64,000 nt of DNA from Nocardia wallacei (GTDB lineage: Bacteria; Actinomycetota; Actinomycetes; Mycobacteriales; Mycobacteriaceae), in contig NZ_AP023396.1 in the NCBI RefSeq assembly GCF_014466955.1, positions 6,076,001-6,140,000 on the forward strand, in the 5' to 3' direction. The translations under genes were made by a program, and so were the position numbers. Positions within the stretch are counted from its first letter, which is position 1; every line of letters starts with the position of its first letter. The notes beneath the pieces are model-generated. The model searched no databases. It was not told the DNA's origin and saw nothing but the letters and a program-made list of their open reading frames with translations. Shown piece after piece: positions 54,235 through 62,431 of this stretch.

Positions 54235-56826
54235 TTGTCCGCACCGAATCTCACCCGAGAGCAGGCGATCACGCGTGCCGCGACGATCAGCGTGGAGAAC
54301 TATCGCGTCGAACTCGATCTCACCGGACAGCCCACCAGCGCCGAGGCGCCCGCATCGGAGACGTTCTTCTCGCGCTCCACGGTGACCTTCACCGCGACGC
54401 CGGGGTCGGAGACCTTCATCGACTTCGTCGGGGCGGGCGTGCGCTCCGCGGTGCTCAACGGCACCTCGCTGGAGATCGGCGAGTACGACGAATCCGTGGG
54501 CCTGACCCTGACCGGCCTCGCCGAGCGCAACGAGCTGGTGGTGGAGGCCGACTGCGAGTACTCGCACACCGGCGAGGGCCTGCACCGCTTCGTCGACCCG
54601 ACCGACAACAAGGTCTACCTGTACTCGCAGTTCGAAACCGCCGACGCCAAGCGGATGTTCGCCTGCTTCGACCAGCCGGATCTCAAGGCCACCTACGACA
54701 TCACCGTCACCGCCCCGCAGGACTGGGAGGTCATCTCCAACGGCGCCGCGCTCGAGACCCGCGAGACCGGCACGGTGGTGACACACACCTTCGCCACCAC
54801 CCCCCGCATGAGTACGTATCTGGTGGCGCTCATCGCCGGACCCTACGCCAAGTGGACCGACACCTACACCGACGCGCACGGCAGCATCCCGCTGGGTATC
54901 TACTGCCGCGCCTCGCTGGCCGAATTCATGGACGCCGAACGGCTTTTCACCGAGACCAAGCAGGGCTTCGGCTTCTACCACGAGAACTTCGGCGTCCCTT
55001 ACGCGTTCGGCAAGTACGACCAGCTGTTCGTGCCCGAGTTCAACGCCGGGGCCATGGAGAACGCGGGCGCGGTCACCTTCCTCGAGGACTACGTGTTCCG
55101 GTCCAAGGTGACCCGGGCGTCCTACGAGCGGCGCTGCGAGACGGTGTTGCACGAGATGGCGCACATGTGGTTCGGCGATCTGGTCACCATGAAGTGGTGG
55201 GACGACCTGTGGCTGAACGAGTCGTTCGCCACCTTCGCCTCGGTGCTGGCACAGACGTCGGCCACCGAATACTCCAGTGCCTGGACCACTTTCGCGAATG
55301 TGGAGAAGTCGTGGGCGTACCGGCAGGACCAGCTGCCCTCGACCCACCCCATCGCCGCCGACATCCCGGACCTGGCCGCGGTCGAGGTGAACTTCGACGG
55401 CATCACCTACGCCAAGGGCGCTTCCGTGCTCAAGCAGCTGGTGGCCTATGTGGGGCTGGAGCCGTTCCTGGCCGGTCTGCGCGACTACTTCGCCGACCAC
55501 GCCTACGGCAATGCCACCTTCGACGATCTGGTGGGCGCGCTCGAAAAGGCGTCCGGCCGAGACCTTTCCGGCTGGGGCGCGCAGTGGTTGAAGACCACCG
55601 GCCTGAACATCCTGCGTCCCGACTTCGAGGTCGACGCCGACGGCCGGTTCACCCGGTTCGCCGTGCTCCAGGAGGGCGCGTACCCCGGCGCGGGCGAGCG
55701 CCGCGTGCACCGCCTGGCCGTCGGCGTCTACGCCGATCAGGACGGAAAGCTGGTGCGTACCAAGCGGGTCGAGCTGGATCTCGACGCCGCCGAACGTACC
55801 GAGGTGCCCGAGCTGGTGGGCGTCCCGCGCGGCAAGCTGGTGCTGATCAACGACGACGACCTCACCTACTGCTCGGTGCGGCTGGACCCCGAATCGCAGG
55901 AGACGGTCGTCACCCGGATCGCCGACATCGCCGAATCGCTGCCCCGCACGCTGTGCTGGTCGGCCGCGTGGGAGATGACCCGGCAGGCGGAACTGCGGGC
56001 CCGCGATTTCGTCGCGCTGGTGCAGCGCGGCGTCGGCGCCGAGACGGAAATCGGTGTGGTGCAACGCGTTCTGATGCAGGCGCACACCGCGCTGGGCAGC
56101 TACGCGGACCCGGAGTGGGCCGCGCGGGAGGGCTGGCCGGGGTTCGCCGACCGCCTGCTGGAGCTGGCGCGGGCGGCGGAGCCGGGGTCGGACCATCAAC
56201 TGGCCTTTGTGAATTCGCTGACCGGGGCGCGGCTGTCGGAGCAGCACGTCGAGGTGCTCCGCGCGCTGTACGAGGGCGACCCGGCGGAGGCGGGCCTGCC
56301 GGGGCTGGTGGTCGACACCGATCTGCGCTGGCGGCTGGTGCAGGCACTCGCCAAGTCGGGCGCGGTGGATGTCGACGACGACGCGACGCCGGTGATCGAC
56401 GCCGAACTCGACCGCGATCCCACCGCCGCGGGTCGTCGCCAGGCCGCGGCCGCCGCCGCTGCGCGGCCGCTGCCGCAGGTCAAGGAAATCGCCTGGAACA
56501 CGGTGATGACCGATGACTCGGTACCCAACATCACCGCCCGCGCCATCGTCGGCGGCTTCGCTCCGGTGGGCCAGGAAGAACTGCTGACCCCGTACGTCGA
56601 GCGCTACTTCGCGGAGATCCCCGAGGTGTGGGAGCGCCGTTCCAGCGAGGTCGCCCAGACCGTCGTGGTGGGGCTCTACCCGCACTGGGCCATCACCCCC
56701 GAGGCGGTCGCCGTGGCCGACAAGTTCCTCGCCGCCGACCATCCCCCGGCGCTGCGCCGTCTGGTCTCCGAGGGCAAGGCGGGCATCGAACGGTCCCTGC
56801 GCGCCAGGGCTTTCGACGCGCGCTGA
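54235..56826 (+). CDS. pepN: Aminopeptidase N (M1 metallopeptidase)
   Basis: An 863-residue zinc aminopeptidase that removes N-terminal residues from peptides, downstream of Clp proteolysis. It has the substrate motif FNAGAMENAGA, the zinc site HEMAHMWFGD with the third ligand in WLNESFATF, and an ERAP1-like helical C-terminal domain. The TTG at 54235 follows GAAGGAG, and the long open frame upstream is a purC shadow. The position matches Rv2467. Confidence 0.96.
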   Translation: MSAPNLTREQAITRAATISVENYRVELDLTGQPTSAEAPASETFFSRSTVTFTATPGSETFIDFVGAGVRSAVLNGTSLEIGEYDESVGLTLTGLAERNELVVEADCEYSHTGEGLHRFVDPTDNKVYLYSQFETADAKRMFACFDQPDLKATYDITVTAPQDWEVISNGAALETRETGTVVTHTFATTPRMSTYLVALIAGPYAKWTDTYTDAHGSIPLGIYCRASLAEFMDAERLFTETKQGFGFYHENFGVPYAFGKYDQLFVPEFNAGAMENAGAVTFLEDYVFRSKVTRASYERRCETVLHEMAHMWFGDLVTMKWWDDLWLNESFATFASVLAQTSATEYSSAWTTFANVEKSWAYRQDQLPSTHPIAADIPDLAAVEVNFDGITYAKGASVLKQLVAYVGLEPFLAGLRDYFADHAYGNATFDDLVGALEKASGRDLSGWGAQWLKTTGLNILRPDFEVDADGRFTRFAVLQEGAYPGAGERRVHRLAVGVYADQDGKLVRTKRVELDLDAAERTEVPELVGVPRGKLVLINDDDLTYCSVRLDPESQETVVTRIADIAESLPRTLCWSAAWEMTRQAELRARDFVALVQRGVGAETEIGVVQRVLMQAHTALGSYADPEWAAREGWPGFADRLLELARAAEPGSDHQLAFVNSLTGARLSEQHVEVLRALYEGDPAEAGLPGLVVDTDLRWRLVQALAKSGAVDVDDDATPVIDAELDRDPTAAGRRQAAAAAAARPLPQVKEIAWNTVMTDDSVPNITARAIVGGFAPVGQEELLTPYVERYFAEIPEVWERRSSEVAQTVVVGLYPHWAITPEAVAVADKFLAADHPPALRRLVSEGKAGIERSLRARAFDAR

Positions 56827-56837
56827 GGCGCGCGCTG

Positions 56838-56877
56838 TCCGCGCTGCTGTGGGCAGATCTGCTCACAGCAGCGCGGA
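56838..56877. terminator. 40-bp near-perfect palindrome after pepN
   Basis: The arms TCCGCGCTGCTGTG and CACAGCAGCGCGGA (14 bp, perfect) enclose a 12-base centre that itself contains the palindrome GCAGATCTGC. As DNA the whole 40 bp is a palindrome with one mismatched pair. TTTT follows at 56882. It can act as the pepN terminator, and it sits only 37 bases before the second clpP pair, where it could also bind a regulator. Confidence 0.75.
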
Positions 56878-56913
56878 GCGGTTTTCGGGGGCCGGCTCGG
56901 GCACCGTGGGGTC

Positions 56914-57522
56914 ATGGCTCACGACGACAACAAGGCCCCGCTGTTCAGCTGGCGCGCCCGCGAGCAACTGCTCAGCCGGCGCATCCTGGTCCTCGACGGT
57001 GGTCTCGACGACGACAACGGAACGCTGCTCGCGACGCAGATGCTGACGCTGGCGGCCGAGGACCCCGATTCCGGTATCTCCCTGTGGATCCACTCTCCCG
57101 GCGGCTCGGTGCCGTCGATGCTGGCGATCCGCGACGTGATGCGGCTGGTGCCGTGCGACGTGTCGACACTGGCGCTGGGGCTGGCGTGCAGCGCGGGTCA
57201 GTTCCTGCTCTCGGCCGGCGCGCGCGGCAAACGATTCGCGTTGCCGCACGCCAGGATTCTCATGCATCAGGGCTCGGCCGGTATCGGCGGGAGCGCGGGC
57301 GAGGTCGAGGTGCAGGCCGACGATCTGCGCCACACCGTCAACACCGTGCTCGGCCTCATCGCCGAGGACACCGGACAGCCGTTCGACCGCATCTACGAGG
57401 ATTCGCTGCACGACCGCTGGTTCAGTGCCACGCAGGCGCAGGAGTACGGCTTCATCGACGGCATCGTCGACTCGTTCCACCAGGTGATTCCGCAGCGGCA
57501 GAAAGTGGGGATCTCGGCATGA
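56914..57522 (+). CDS. Second-set ClpP-like subunit, catalytic Ser present
   Basis: A 202-residue ClpP paralogue. The serine is kept in GLACSAGQFLLSAG, the His in ARILMHQGSAG, and the Asp region in DSLHDRWF, though the usual Asp-Arg-Asp context is altered. The N-terminal segment FSWRAREQLLSRRILVLDG differs from that of ClpP1/P2 and lacks the usual processing region. It overlaps the next clpP-like gene by four bases. The pair recalls the Streptomyces clpP3-clpP4 operon. Confidence 0.87.
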   Translation: MAHDDNKAPLFSWRAREQLLSRRILVLDGGLDDDNGTLLATQMLTLAAEDPDSGISLWIHSPGGSVPSMLAIRDVMRLVPCDVSTLALGLACSAGQFLLSAGARGKRFALPHARILMHQGSAGIGGSAGEVEVQADDLRHTVNTVLGLIAEDTGQPFDRIYEDSLHDRWFSATQAQEYGFIDGIVDSFHQVIPQRQKVGISA

Positions 57523-58109
57523 CCAGCTACACCATTCCCAATGTCATCGCCCAGCATCCGCGCGGCGAACGGATCATGGACGTCTACTCGCATCTGCTCA
57601 CCGAGCGGATCGTGTATCTCGGCACTCCGATCGACTCCGGCGTCGCCAACGCGCTCATCGCCCAGTTGCTGCATCTGGACGCCGACAGCCCCGGACAGGA
57701 CATCAACCTCTACATCAACTGCGAGGGCGGCGACCTGTCGGCGATGCTCGCGATCTACGACACCATGCAGCACGTTCACTCACCGGTGGCGACCACGTGC
57801 GTGGGCCAGGCCATCGGAGTGGGGGCGGTGTTGCTGGCGGGCGGCGCGGCCGGGCGGCGCTCGATGCTGCCGCACACCCGGATCGTGCTGCACCAGCCGG
57901 CGGCGCGCGGCCAGGGCGCCATCCCGGATCTGATCCTGCAGGCCGACGAACTGGTCCGGATGCGCGCGGAGATCGAGGCCGTGCTGTCGAAGCACACCGG
58001 TCAGGCGGTGGAGACCCTGCGCCACGACACCGACCGCGACCGGGTGTTCACCGCGGCCTCGGCGGTGGAGTACGGCCTGGTCGATCAGGTCCTCGGTCCG
58101 CGCGACTGA
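57519..58109 (+). CDS. Second-set ClpP-like subunit with catalytic Ser replaced by Gly
   Basis: A 196-residue ClpP fold protein. At the serine position (consensus GQAASMGAFLL) it reads GQAIGVGAVLL, so Ser is Gly. The His in RIVLHQPAARG and the DTDRDRVF region remain. It should assemble but not cleave, like the ClpR subunits of cyanobacteria and plastids. The start (ATGA) overlaps the stop of the active partner, so equal expression is likely. Confidence 0.87.
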   Translation: MTSYTIPNVIAQHPRGERIMDVYSHLLTERIVYLGTPIDSGVANALIAQLLHLDADSPGQDINLYINCEGGDLSAMLAIYDTMQHVHSPVATTCVGQAIGVGAVLLAGGAAGRRSMLPHTRIVLHQPAARGQGAIPDLILQADELVRMRAEIEAVLSKHTGQAVETLRHDTDRDRVFTAASAVEYGLVDQVLGPRD

Positions 58110-58145
58110 GGCGGCGAGGCCCGGCGGCGGCGATAGCCTGGGCCC

Positions 58146-58721
58146 ATGGACACACTCGACGGGGTGGAGATCATCGCCTTTCCGGACGCCGAGGCTTTCG
58201 AGAACTGGCTCGCCGTGAATTACACCCGCGCCGAAGGCGTTTGGATCAAGGCGGCCAAGAAGCGGTCCGGTATCGCCTCGATCTCCTCGGACGAGATGGT
58301 CGACGCCGGACTGTGCTACGGCTGGATCTCCGGGCAGCGGCGGTCGCTCGACGAGCACTATTACCTGCAGCGATATCTGCCGCGCCGCCCCCGGAGCCTG
58401 TGGTCGCAGGTGAATGTCGACAAGGTGGCGACGCTGATCGCCGCGGGGCGAATGCGCGAACCCGGGCTGGCCGAGGTACGCCGGGCCCAGGAGGACGGGC
58501 GGTGGGCGGCGGCGTACGCCTCGCAGCACACGGCGACCGTGCCGCCCGATCTCGCGCAGGCACTTCGCGACGACGCCGAGGCCGCTGCCGCGTTCGAGAC
58601 GCTGAACCGGACCGGGCGATATCGGGTGATCCTGCCGTTGCTCCAGGCTCCGTCGCCGGAGATCAGGCGGGCCCGGCTCGACAAGGCCGTGCGGGCGCTG
58701 CGCGCGGGGACCGCCCGTTAG
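58146..58721 (+). CDS. YdeI/OmdA family protein
   Basis: A 191-residue protein of the YdeI/OmpD-associated family. It has GVWIKAAKKRSGIASIS, AGLCYGWISGQRRSLD and RYLPRRPRSLWSQVN, all family hallmarks, then a helical C-terminus. Members have been tied to tolerance of cationic peptides or bacteriocins, but the mechanism is unclear. ATG at 58146. Convergent with the XRE regulator, with three bases between stops. Confidence 0.85.
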   Translation: MDTLDGVEIIAFPDAEAFENWLAVNYTRAEGVWIKAAKKRSGIASISSDEMVDAGLCYGWISGQRRSLDEHYYLQRYLPRRPRSLWSQVNVDKVATLIAAGRMREPGLAEVRRAQEDGRWAAAYASQHTATVPPDLAQALRDDAEAAAAFETLNRTGRYRVILPLLQAPSPEIRRARLDKAVRALRAGTAR

Positions 58722-58724
58722 CGC

Positions 58725-59231
58725 TCAGGCCGCGAGGGCCATGAGCGTCGGGCCGGTGTCGCGGTCGCGCCCGGCCCGTTCGGGGACGGCGGGCCGGGTG
58801 CGGACGATCCGGCGGCGCTGGTTCGCCAGCTCGATGAGGTCTGCGGGCGACAGATCCGGGGTGCCCGCGAGTGTCGGCAGGACAGCGGGGCGACGGACGG
58901 CCGGGCGGGCGAGGCGGCGCTGACGCCGCAGTTCGTCGGCGACCTGTTCGGTGAGACCGCCGAGGGAGGTGCCGAGCGCACCGGCCAGCGCGGCGATCAT
59001 CTCGCTGGACGGTTCCTTGCGGCCGCGCTCGACCTCGGACAGGTACTGCGGCGACACGCCGGCGCGCTTGGCGGTCTCGGCCAGGGTCTCGCCGTGCTCC
59101 TGCCGCAGCGCGCGCAACCGCTCACCGAGCACCTCACGCCAGAGCGGTTCCCGCACAGGCTCTTCCGGACGCGCGGGCGAGCGATCGTCGCGTCCGCCGG
59201 GGATCGAATGAAGTCGCGGGTGCTCGGCCAT
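58725..59231 (-). CDS. XRE-family regulator, PopR/ClgR-like, with C-terminal LAA
   Basis: A 168-residue regulator. The core EPLWREVLGERLRALRQ followed by SPQYLSEVERGRKEPSSEM is the ClgR/PopR type of XRE helix-turn-helix, which activates clp genes in actinobacteria. The protein ends in LMALAA. In Streptomyces the C-terminal alanines of PopR make it a ClpP1P2 substrate. Its location beside the second clpP pair fits the role of their activator (inference). A 31-bp palindrome lies upstream of its start. Confidence 0.85.
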   Translation of the reverse strand: MAEHPRLHSIPGGRDDRSPARPEEPVREPLWREVLGERLRALRQEHGETLAETAKRAGVSPQYLSEVERGRKEPSSEMIAALAGALGTSLGGLTEQVADELRRQRRLARPAVRRPAVLPTLAGTPDLSPADLIELANQRRRIVRTRPAVPERAGRDRDTGPTLMALAA

Positions 59232-59265
59232 ACTCCGAGCCTAAGGCCGGGCGCCCGCGGCCCGC

Positions 59266-59296
59266 CCCCTGATTCCGCTCAGAGCGTAATCAGGGG
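59266..59296. promoter_or_regulatory. Near-perfect 31-bp palindrome with ClgR-like core
   Basis: CCCCTGATT (59266-59274) and AATCAGGGG (59288-59296) flank CGCTCAGAGCG. Fourteen of fifteen base pairs of the dyad match. The centre fits the ClgR-type core CGCY-N-A-N-R-GCG as I recall it. It lies 35-65 bases upstream of the XRE start, but also just after the DUF5130 stop, so a terminator role is possible too. Confidence 0.6.
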
Positions 59297-59308
59297 CGGG
59301 TGGCAGGG

Positions 59309-59776
59309 TCAGGGGCGGCCGATCGCGGCGGCCATCACCCGCACGGCCGCCACGAGACCGTCGATCAGCTCGCCCTGCCGGAACGAGCTGAGCGCGGCGG
59401 TCACCCCGAGCTGGCAGACGCGGTCGTTGACCCGGTCGGCAACATCGCGGCCCGAGCGGACCTCGATGGCGCGATCGTTCGGCGAGACGGCGATGAGCAC
59501 CGAGCGCGCCGCCTCCGGTGTGGCCGGGAAGAGCGCCTCGACGCCGGTCGCCGGATCCGGGCGCAGGTCGCCGATGAAGATGTTGAACCGCACCTTGGTC
59601 GCGCGGGTGGCCTCGGTGAGCGTGTTGTCCAGCAGCAGCCGTTCGGTGTCGTCGAACGGCGCCTCGTTGAACACATCGCCCGCCTCGTGCACGCCGGACA
59701 CCCGGCCGCTGCTGGTGACGGCGTATCCGCGCGGCAGGTCGGCCTCGACCACCGCGGGCCACTCAGAACTTGCCAC
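59309..59776 (-). CDS. DUF5130 (TPM-domain-like) protein
   Basis: A 155-residue soluble protein with the TPM-like pattern: FNEAPFDDTERLLLDNTL, a central beta strand (RFNIFIGDL), and VLIAVSPNDRAIEV, then helices to the end. DUF5130 proteins are encoded between pepN and glbO in mycobacteria; the function is unknown. The GTG start at 59776 overlaps the upstream ctaJ-like gene by 14 bases, so the two are coupled. Confidence 0.82.
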   Translation of the reverse strand: MASSEWPAVVEADLPRGYAVTSSGRVSGVHEAGDVFNEAPFDDTERLLLDNTLTEATRATKVRFNIFIGDLRPDPATGVEALFPATPEAARSVLIAVSPNDRAIEVRSGRDVADRVNDRVCQLGVTAALSSFRQGELIDGLVAAVRVMAAAIGRP

Positions 59777-60038
59777 TTGCCCGGCCTCCGATCAGCTCCG
59801 CTCCGGATTCGACAGCCGCATGGGTGCCATGCGAATGGTCGGCGATGTGGTGACCGTAGACGGTCACCTCATCGGTCGCGCTCCACAGCACCGGGTCCGC
59901 GGTCCACTTGTCGCCGAGGTTGAAGTGAACCGGCTTCTCGCCGGGCAGCGGCTTGCCGAGATACGACAATCCGGCGATCACCGCGTATATCACCAGCGGG
60001 ATGCCGACAAAGATCAGCACTGTCTCGAGAATGCTCAC
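59763..60038 (-). CDS. ctaJ: CtaJ-like small subunit of the aa3-type cytochrome c oxidase
   Basis: A 91-residue protein with one N-terminal transmembrane helix (about 5-27, LIFVGIPLVIYAVIAG) followed by a soluble tail with GEKPVHFNLGDKW and HHIADHSHGTHAAVESG. The size, topology and location between pepN and glbO match the CtaJ subunit seen in the mycobacterial III2IV2 supercomplex. This identification rests on recall and context. It overlaps the DUF5130 gene. Confidence 0.65.
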   Translation of the reverse strand: MSILETVLIFVGIPLVIYAVIAGLSYLGKPLPGEKPVHFNLGDKWTADPVLWSATDEVTVYGHHIADHSHGTHAAVESGAELIGGRASGKF

Positions 60039-60107
60039 AGCCCAACGGTAGACGATGCGCCCGACTCGGGCGTCGACCGGTGAGCCCCGCGGCTCGTGTC
60101 GCGGCGC

Positions 60108-61706
60108 TCAGACCAGCCAGGCCGCCGCGTTCACCGGCAGCCGGTTGCCGTCGAGCGGGGCGCTGGACAGCAGCACCTCGCCGGGCGGCAGCGGAATCGG
60201 CTCGTCGGAGGCGTTCAGCGCGCACACCAGCCCACCCGGCCGCCGGAAGGCCAGGCAACCGGCCGGACTGCCGTACCAGTCGAGTTCGTCGCCGGCGAAT
60301 TCCGGTCGCAGCGCGCGCATTTCGATGGCCGAGCGGTACAGCGACAGCGTCGAGTCCATGCGTTCCAGCTGCGCCTCGACGGTGAGATCGGCCCACTGCG
60401 GCGGCATCGGCAGCCAGGACCGGCCGGTGGTGAAGCCGAACGGTGGCCGGTCGCCCTCCCACGGCAGCGGCACCCGGCAGCCGTCCCGGCCGCGTTCGGT
60501 ATGCCCGGACCGCTCCCAGGTCGGGTCCTGGAGGACCGCGTCGGGCAGGTCGTCGACGTTCGGCAGGCCCAGTTCGGATCCGTTGTAGACGAACACCGCG
60601 CCCGGCAGCGCCAGCTCCAGCAGCAGCATCGCGCGGGCCCGGTCCACCCCCACGCTGCCGCCGCCGTACCGGGTGACCTCGCGCTCGACGTCGTGATTGG
60701 ACAGCGTCCAGGTGGCGCTGGCGCCCACGGCCGCCACCGCGTCGAGCGAGTTGTCCACGGCCGCACGGATACTCGTGGCGTCGAAGGGGGTCTCGGCGAG
60801 CCGGAAGTTGAAGGCCAGGTGCAGTTCGTCGGGCCGCACGTACTCACCGAAGCGGACGTTGTCGTCCACCCACACCTCGCCGATGGCGACCGCCCCCGGA
60901 TACTCGTCGATGATCTTGCGCAGCCGCCGGTGGATGTCGTGCACGCCCGGGTTGTTGAAGCGCGGATCGTCGTCGTCGTGGACGAGCATGCGGGTGTCGA
61001 CGGTGTCCATGTCCGGCAGGCCCGGCGGTTTGGCCATCCCGTGCGCGACATCGATGCGGAACCCGTCGATGCCGCGGTCCAGCCAGAACCGCATGGTCTG
61101 CTCGAAATCGGCCGCGACCTCGGGATTGTCCCAGTTCAGATCGGGTTGTTCGGGGGCGAAGATGTGCAGGTACCACTGGCCGGGGCTGCCGTCGGGTTCG
61201 GTCACCCGGGTCCACGCCGGGCCGCCGAACACGCTCGGCCAGTTGTTCGGCGGCTCGGCGCCGTCGGGACCGCGGCCGTCGCGGAAGATGTAGCGCGCCC
61301 GAGCGGAACTGTCCGGTCCGGCGGCGACAGCCGCGGTGAACCACGGGTGCCGGTCGCTGGTGTGGTTGGGCACCAGATCCATGGTGACCTTGATCTGCCG
61401 GTCGTGCGCCTCGGCGATCACCTCGTCCAGCACCGCCAGGTCGCCGAACAGCGGGTCGATATCGCGCGGATCGCTGACGTCGTAGCCGCCGTCGGCCATC
61501 GGCGAGCGCATGACCGGGCAGATCCACAGCGCGTCGACGCCGAGGAGTTCCAGATAGCCGAGCCGGTCGCGCAGGCCGGCCAGATCGCCGACCCCGTCGC
61601 CGGTCGAATCGGCGAACGACCGCGGGTAGACCTGATAGAAGACTGCCGAACGCCACCACGGCTTGTCCGACGGCGAGGCCTGCTCCCCGGGGGATGAAGC
61701 TGTCAC
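60108..61706 (-). CDS. aglA: Alpha-glucosidase (GH13)
   Basis: A 532-residue alpha-amylase-family enzyme that hydrolyses alpha-1,4 or alpha-1,6 glucosides (maltose/isomaltose-type). Conserved regions are present: DLVPNHTSD (region I), GFRIDVAHG (II, nucleophile Asp), AIGEVWV (III, acid Glu) and LSNHDVER (IV). The C-terminal domain is a beta sandwich. I prefer GTG 61706 over a TTG 18 bases upstream; neither has a good ribosome binding site. It matches Rv2471 in position. Confidence 0.94.
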   Translation of the reverse strand: MTASSPGEQASPSDKPWWRSAVFYQVYPRSFADSTGDGVGDLAGLRDRLGYLELLGVDALWICPVMRSPMADGGYDVSDPRDIDPLFGDLAVLDEVIAEAHDRQIKVTMDLVPNHTSDRHPWFTAAVAAGPDSSARARYIFRDGRGPDGAEPPNNWPSVFGGPAWTRVTEPDGSPGQWYLHIFAPEQPDLNWDNPEVAADFEQTMRFWLDRGIDGFRIDVAHGMAKPPGLPDMDTVDTRMLVHDDDDPRFNNPGVHDIHRRLRKIIDEYPGAVAIGEVWVDDNVRFGEYVRPDELHLAFNFRLAETPFDATSIRAAVDNSLDAVAAVGASATWTLSNHDVEREVTRYGGGSVGVDRARAMLLLELALPGAVFVYNGSELGLPNVDDLPDAVLQDPTWERSGHTERGRDGCRVPLPWEGDRPPFGFTTGRSWLPMPPQWADLTVEAQLERMDSTLSLYRSAIEMRALRPEFAGDELDWYGSPAGCLAFRRPGGLVCALNASDEPIPLPPGEVLLSSAPLDGNRLPVNAAAWLV

Positions 61707-61829
61707 AAACGCCAATAGTGCCAAAGGTTTCCGGCAAAAGTCGCCCCGGGGGCGCGTGTTGGCGAGATCGAGCTAACACCCAGCGAGAATCGGACACGCT
61801 CCGCTCCGTGCCCAGTTCTCCGCGCGCCG

Positions 61830-62246
61830 TCAGACAGGCGAGTTGATCAGCGAATTCGCCGCCATCTCCAGATAATCCAGCAGCGCCCGGCGATGCTCGT
61901 CGTCGAGCACCTCCGGTTCGATCTCCGCCACGCCGATCCGCATGCAGCGCAGCCACGCGTCCCGCTCGATCGGTCCGATCCGGAACGGCATGTGCCGCAT
62001 CCGCAGCCGCGGGTGACCGCGTTCGTCGGAGTAGGTGCGCGGGCCGCCCCAGTACTGCTCGAGGAACATCCGCAACCGGCGCTCGGCCGGGCCGAGATCC
62101 TCCTCCGGATACAGCGGGCGCAGCACCTCGTCGGCGGCCACCTCTCGATAGAAGGCCGCCACGATGCGCCGGAACGTCTCCGCTCCGCCGACCGCCTCGT
62201 AGAAGGATGTCGCCGTCTGCTCGCCGGAACTCACGCTCGCCAGCAT
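61830..62246 (-). CDS. glbO: Group II truncated haemoglobin
   Basis: A 138-residue 2-over-2 globin. Family positions are clear: [16 protein letters not shown] (A/B helices), [15 protein letters not shown] (CD region), [10 protein letters not shown] with the proximal His, and RDAWLRCM with Trp G8. It is very close to M. tuberculosis GlbO. The role is oxygen binding or delivery to the respiratory chain and peroxide/NO chemistry. The ATG at 62246 is the best of several starts. Its neighbour HNH gene is divergent. Confidence 0.95.
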   Translation of the reverse strand: MLASVSSGEQTATSFYEAVGGAETFRRIVAAFYREVAADEVLRPLYPEEDLGPAERRLRMFLEQYWGGPRTYSDERGHPRLRMRHMPFRIGPIERDAWLRCMRIGVAEIEPEVLDDEHRRALLDYLEMAANSLINSPV

Positions 62247-62431
62247 ATCGCCGGGTTCCGGGGCCCAGCATCCCCGTCGCACATACCACCCGCAGGCGTA
62301 ACCGCTCGTTCATCCACAGCACAGACGGAAAGTGTCAAATCAGCTGGCAAAGGCGTCGATTCCATGGTCAACTGGTTGGCAGTGTCTGCCGAGATACCAC
62401 ACGAAACGGATCTGACGAATTCGGGGTTCCC

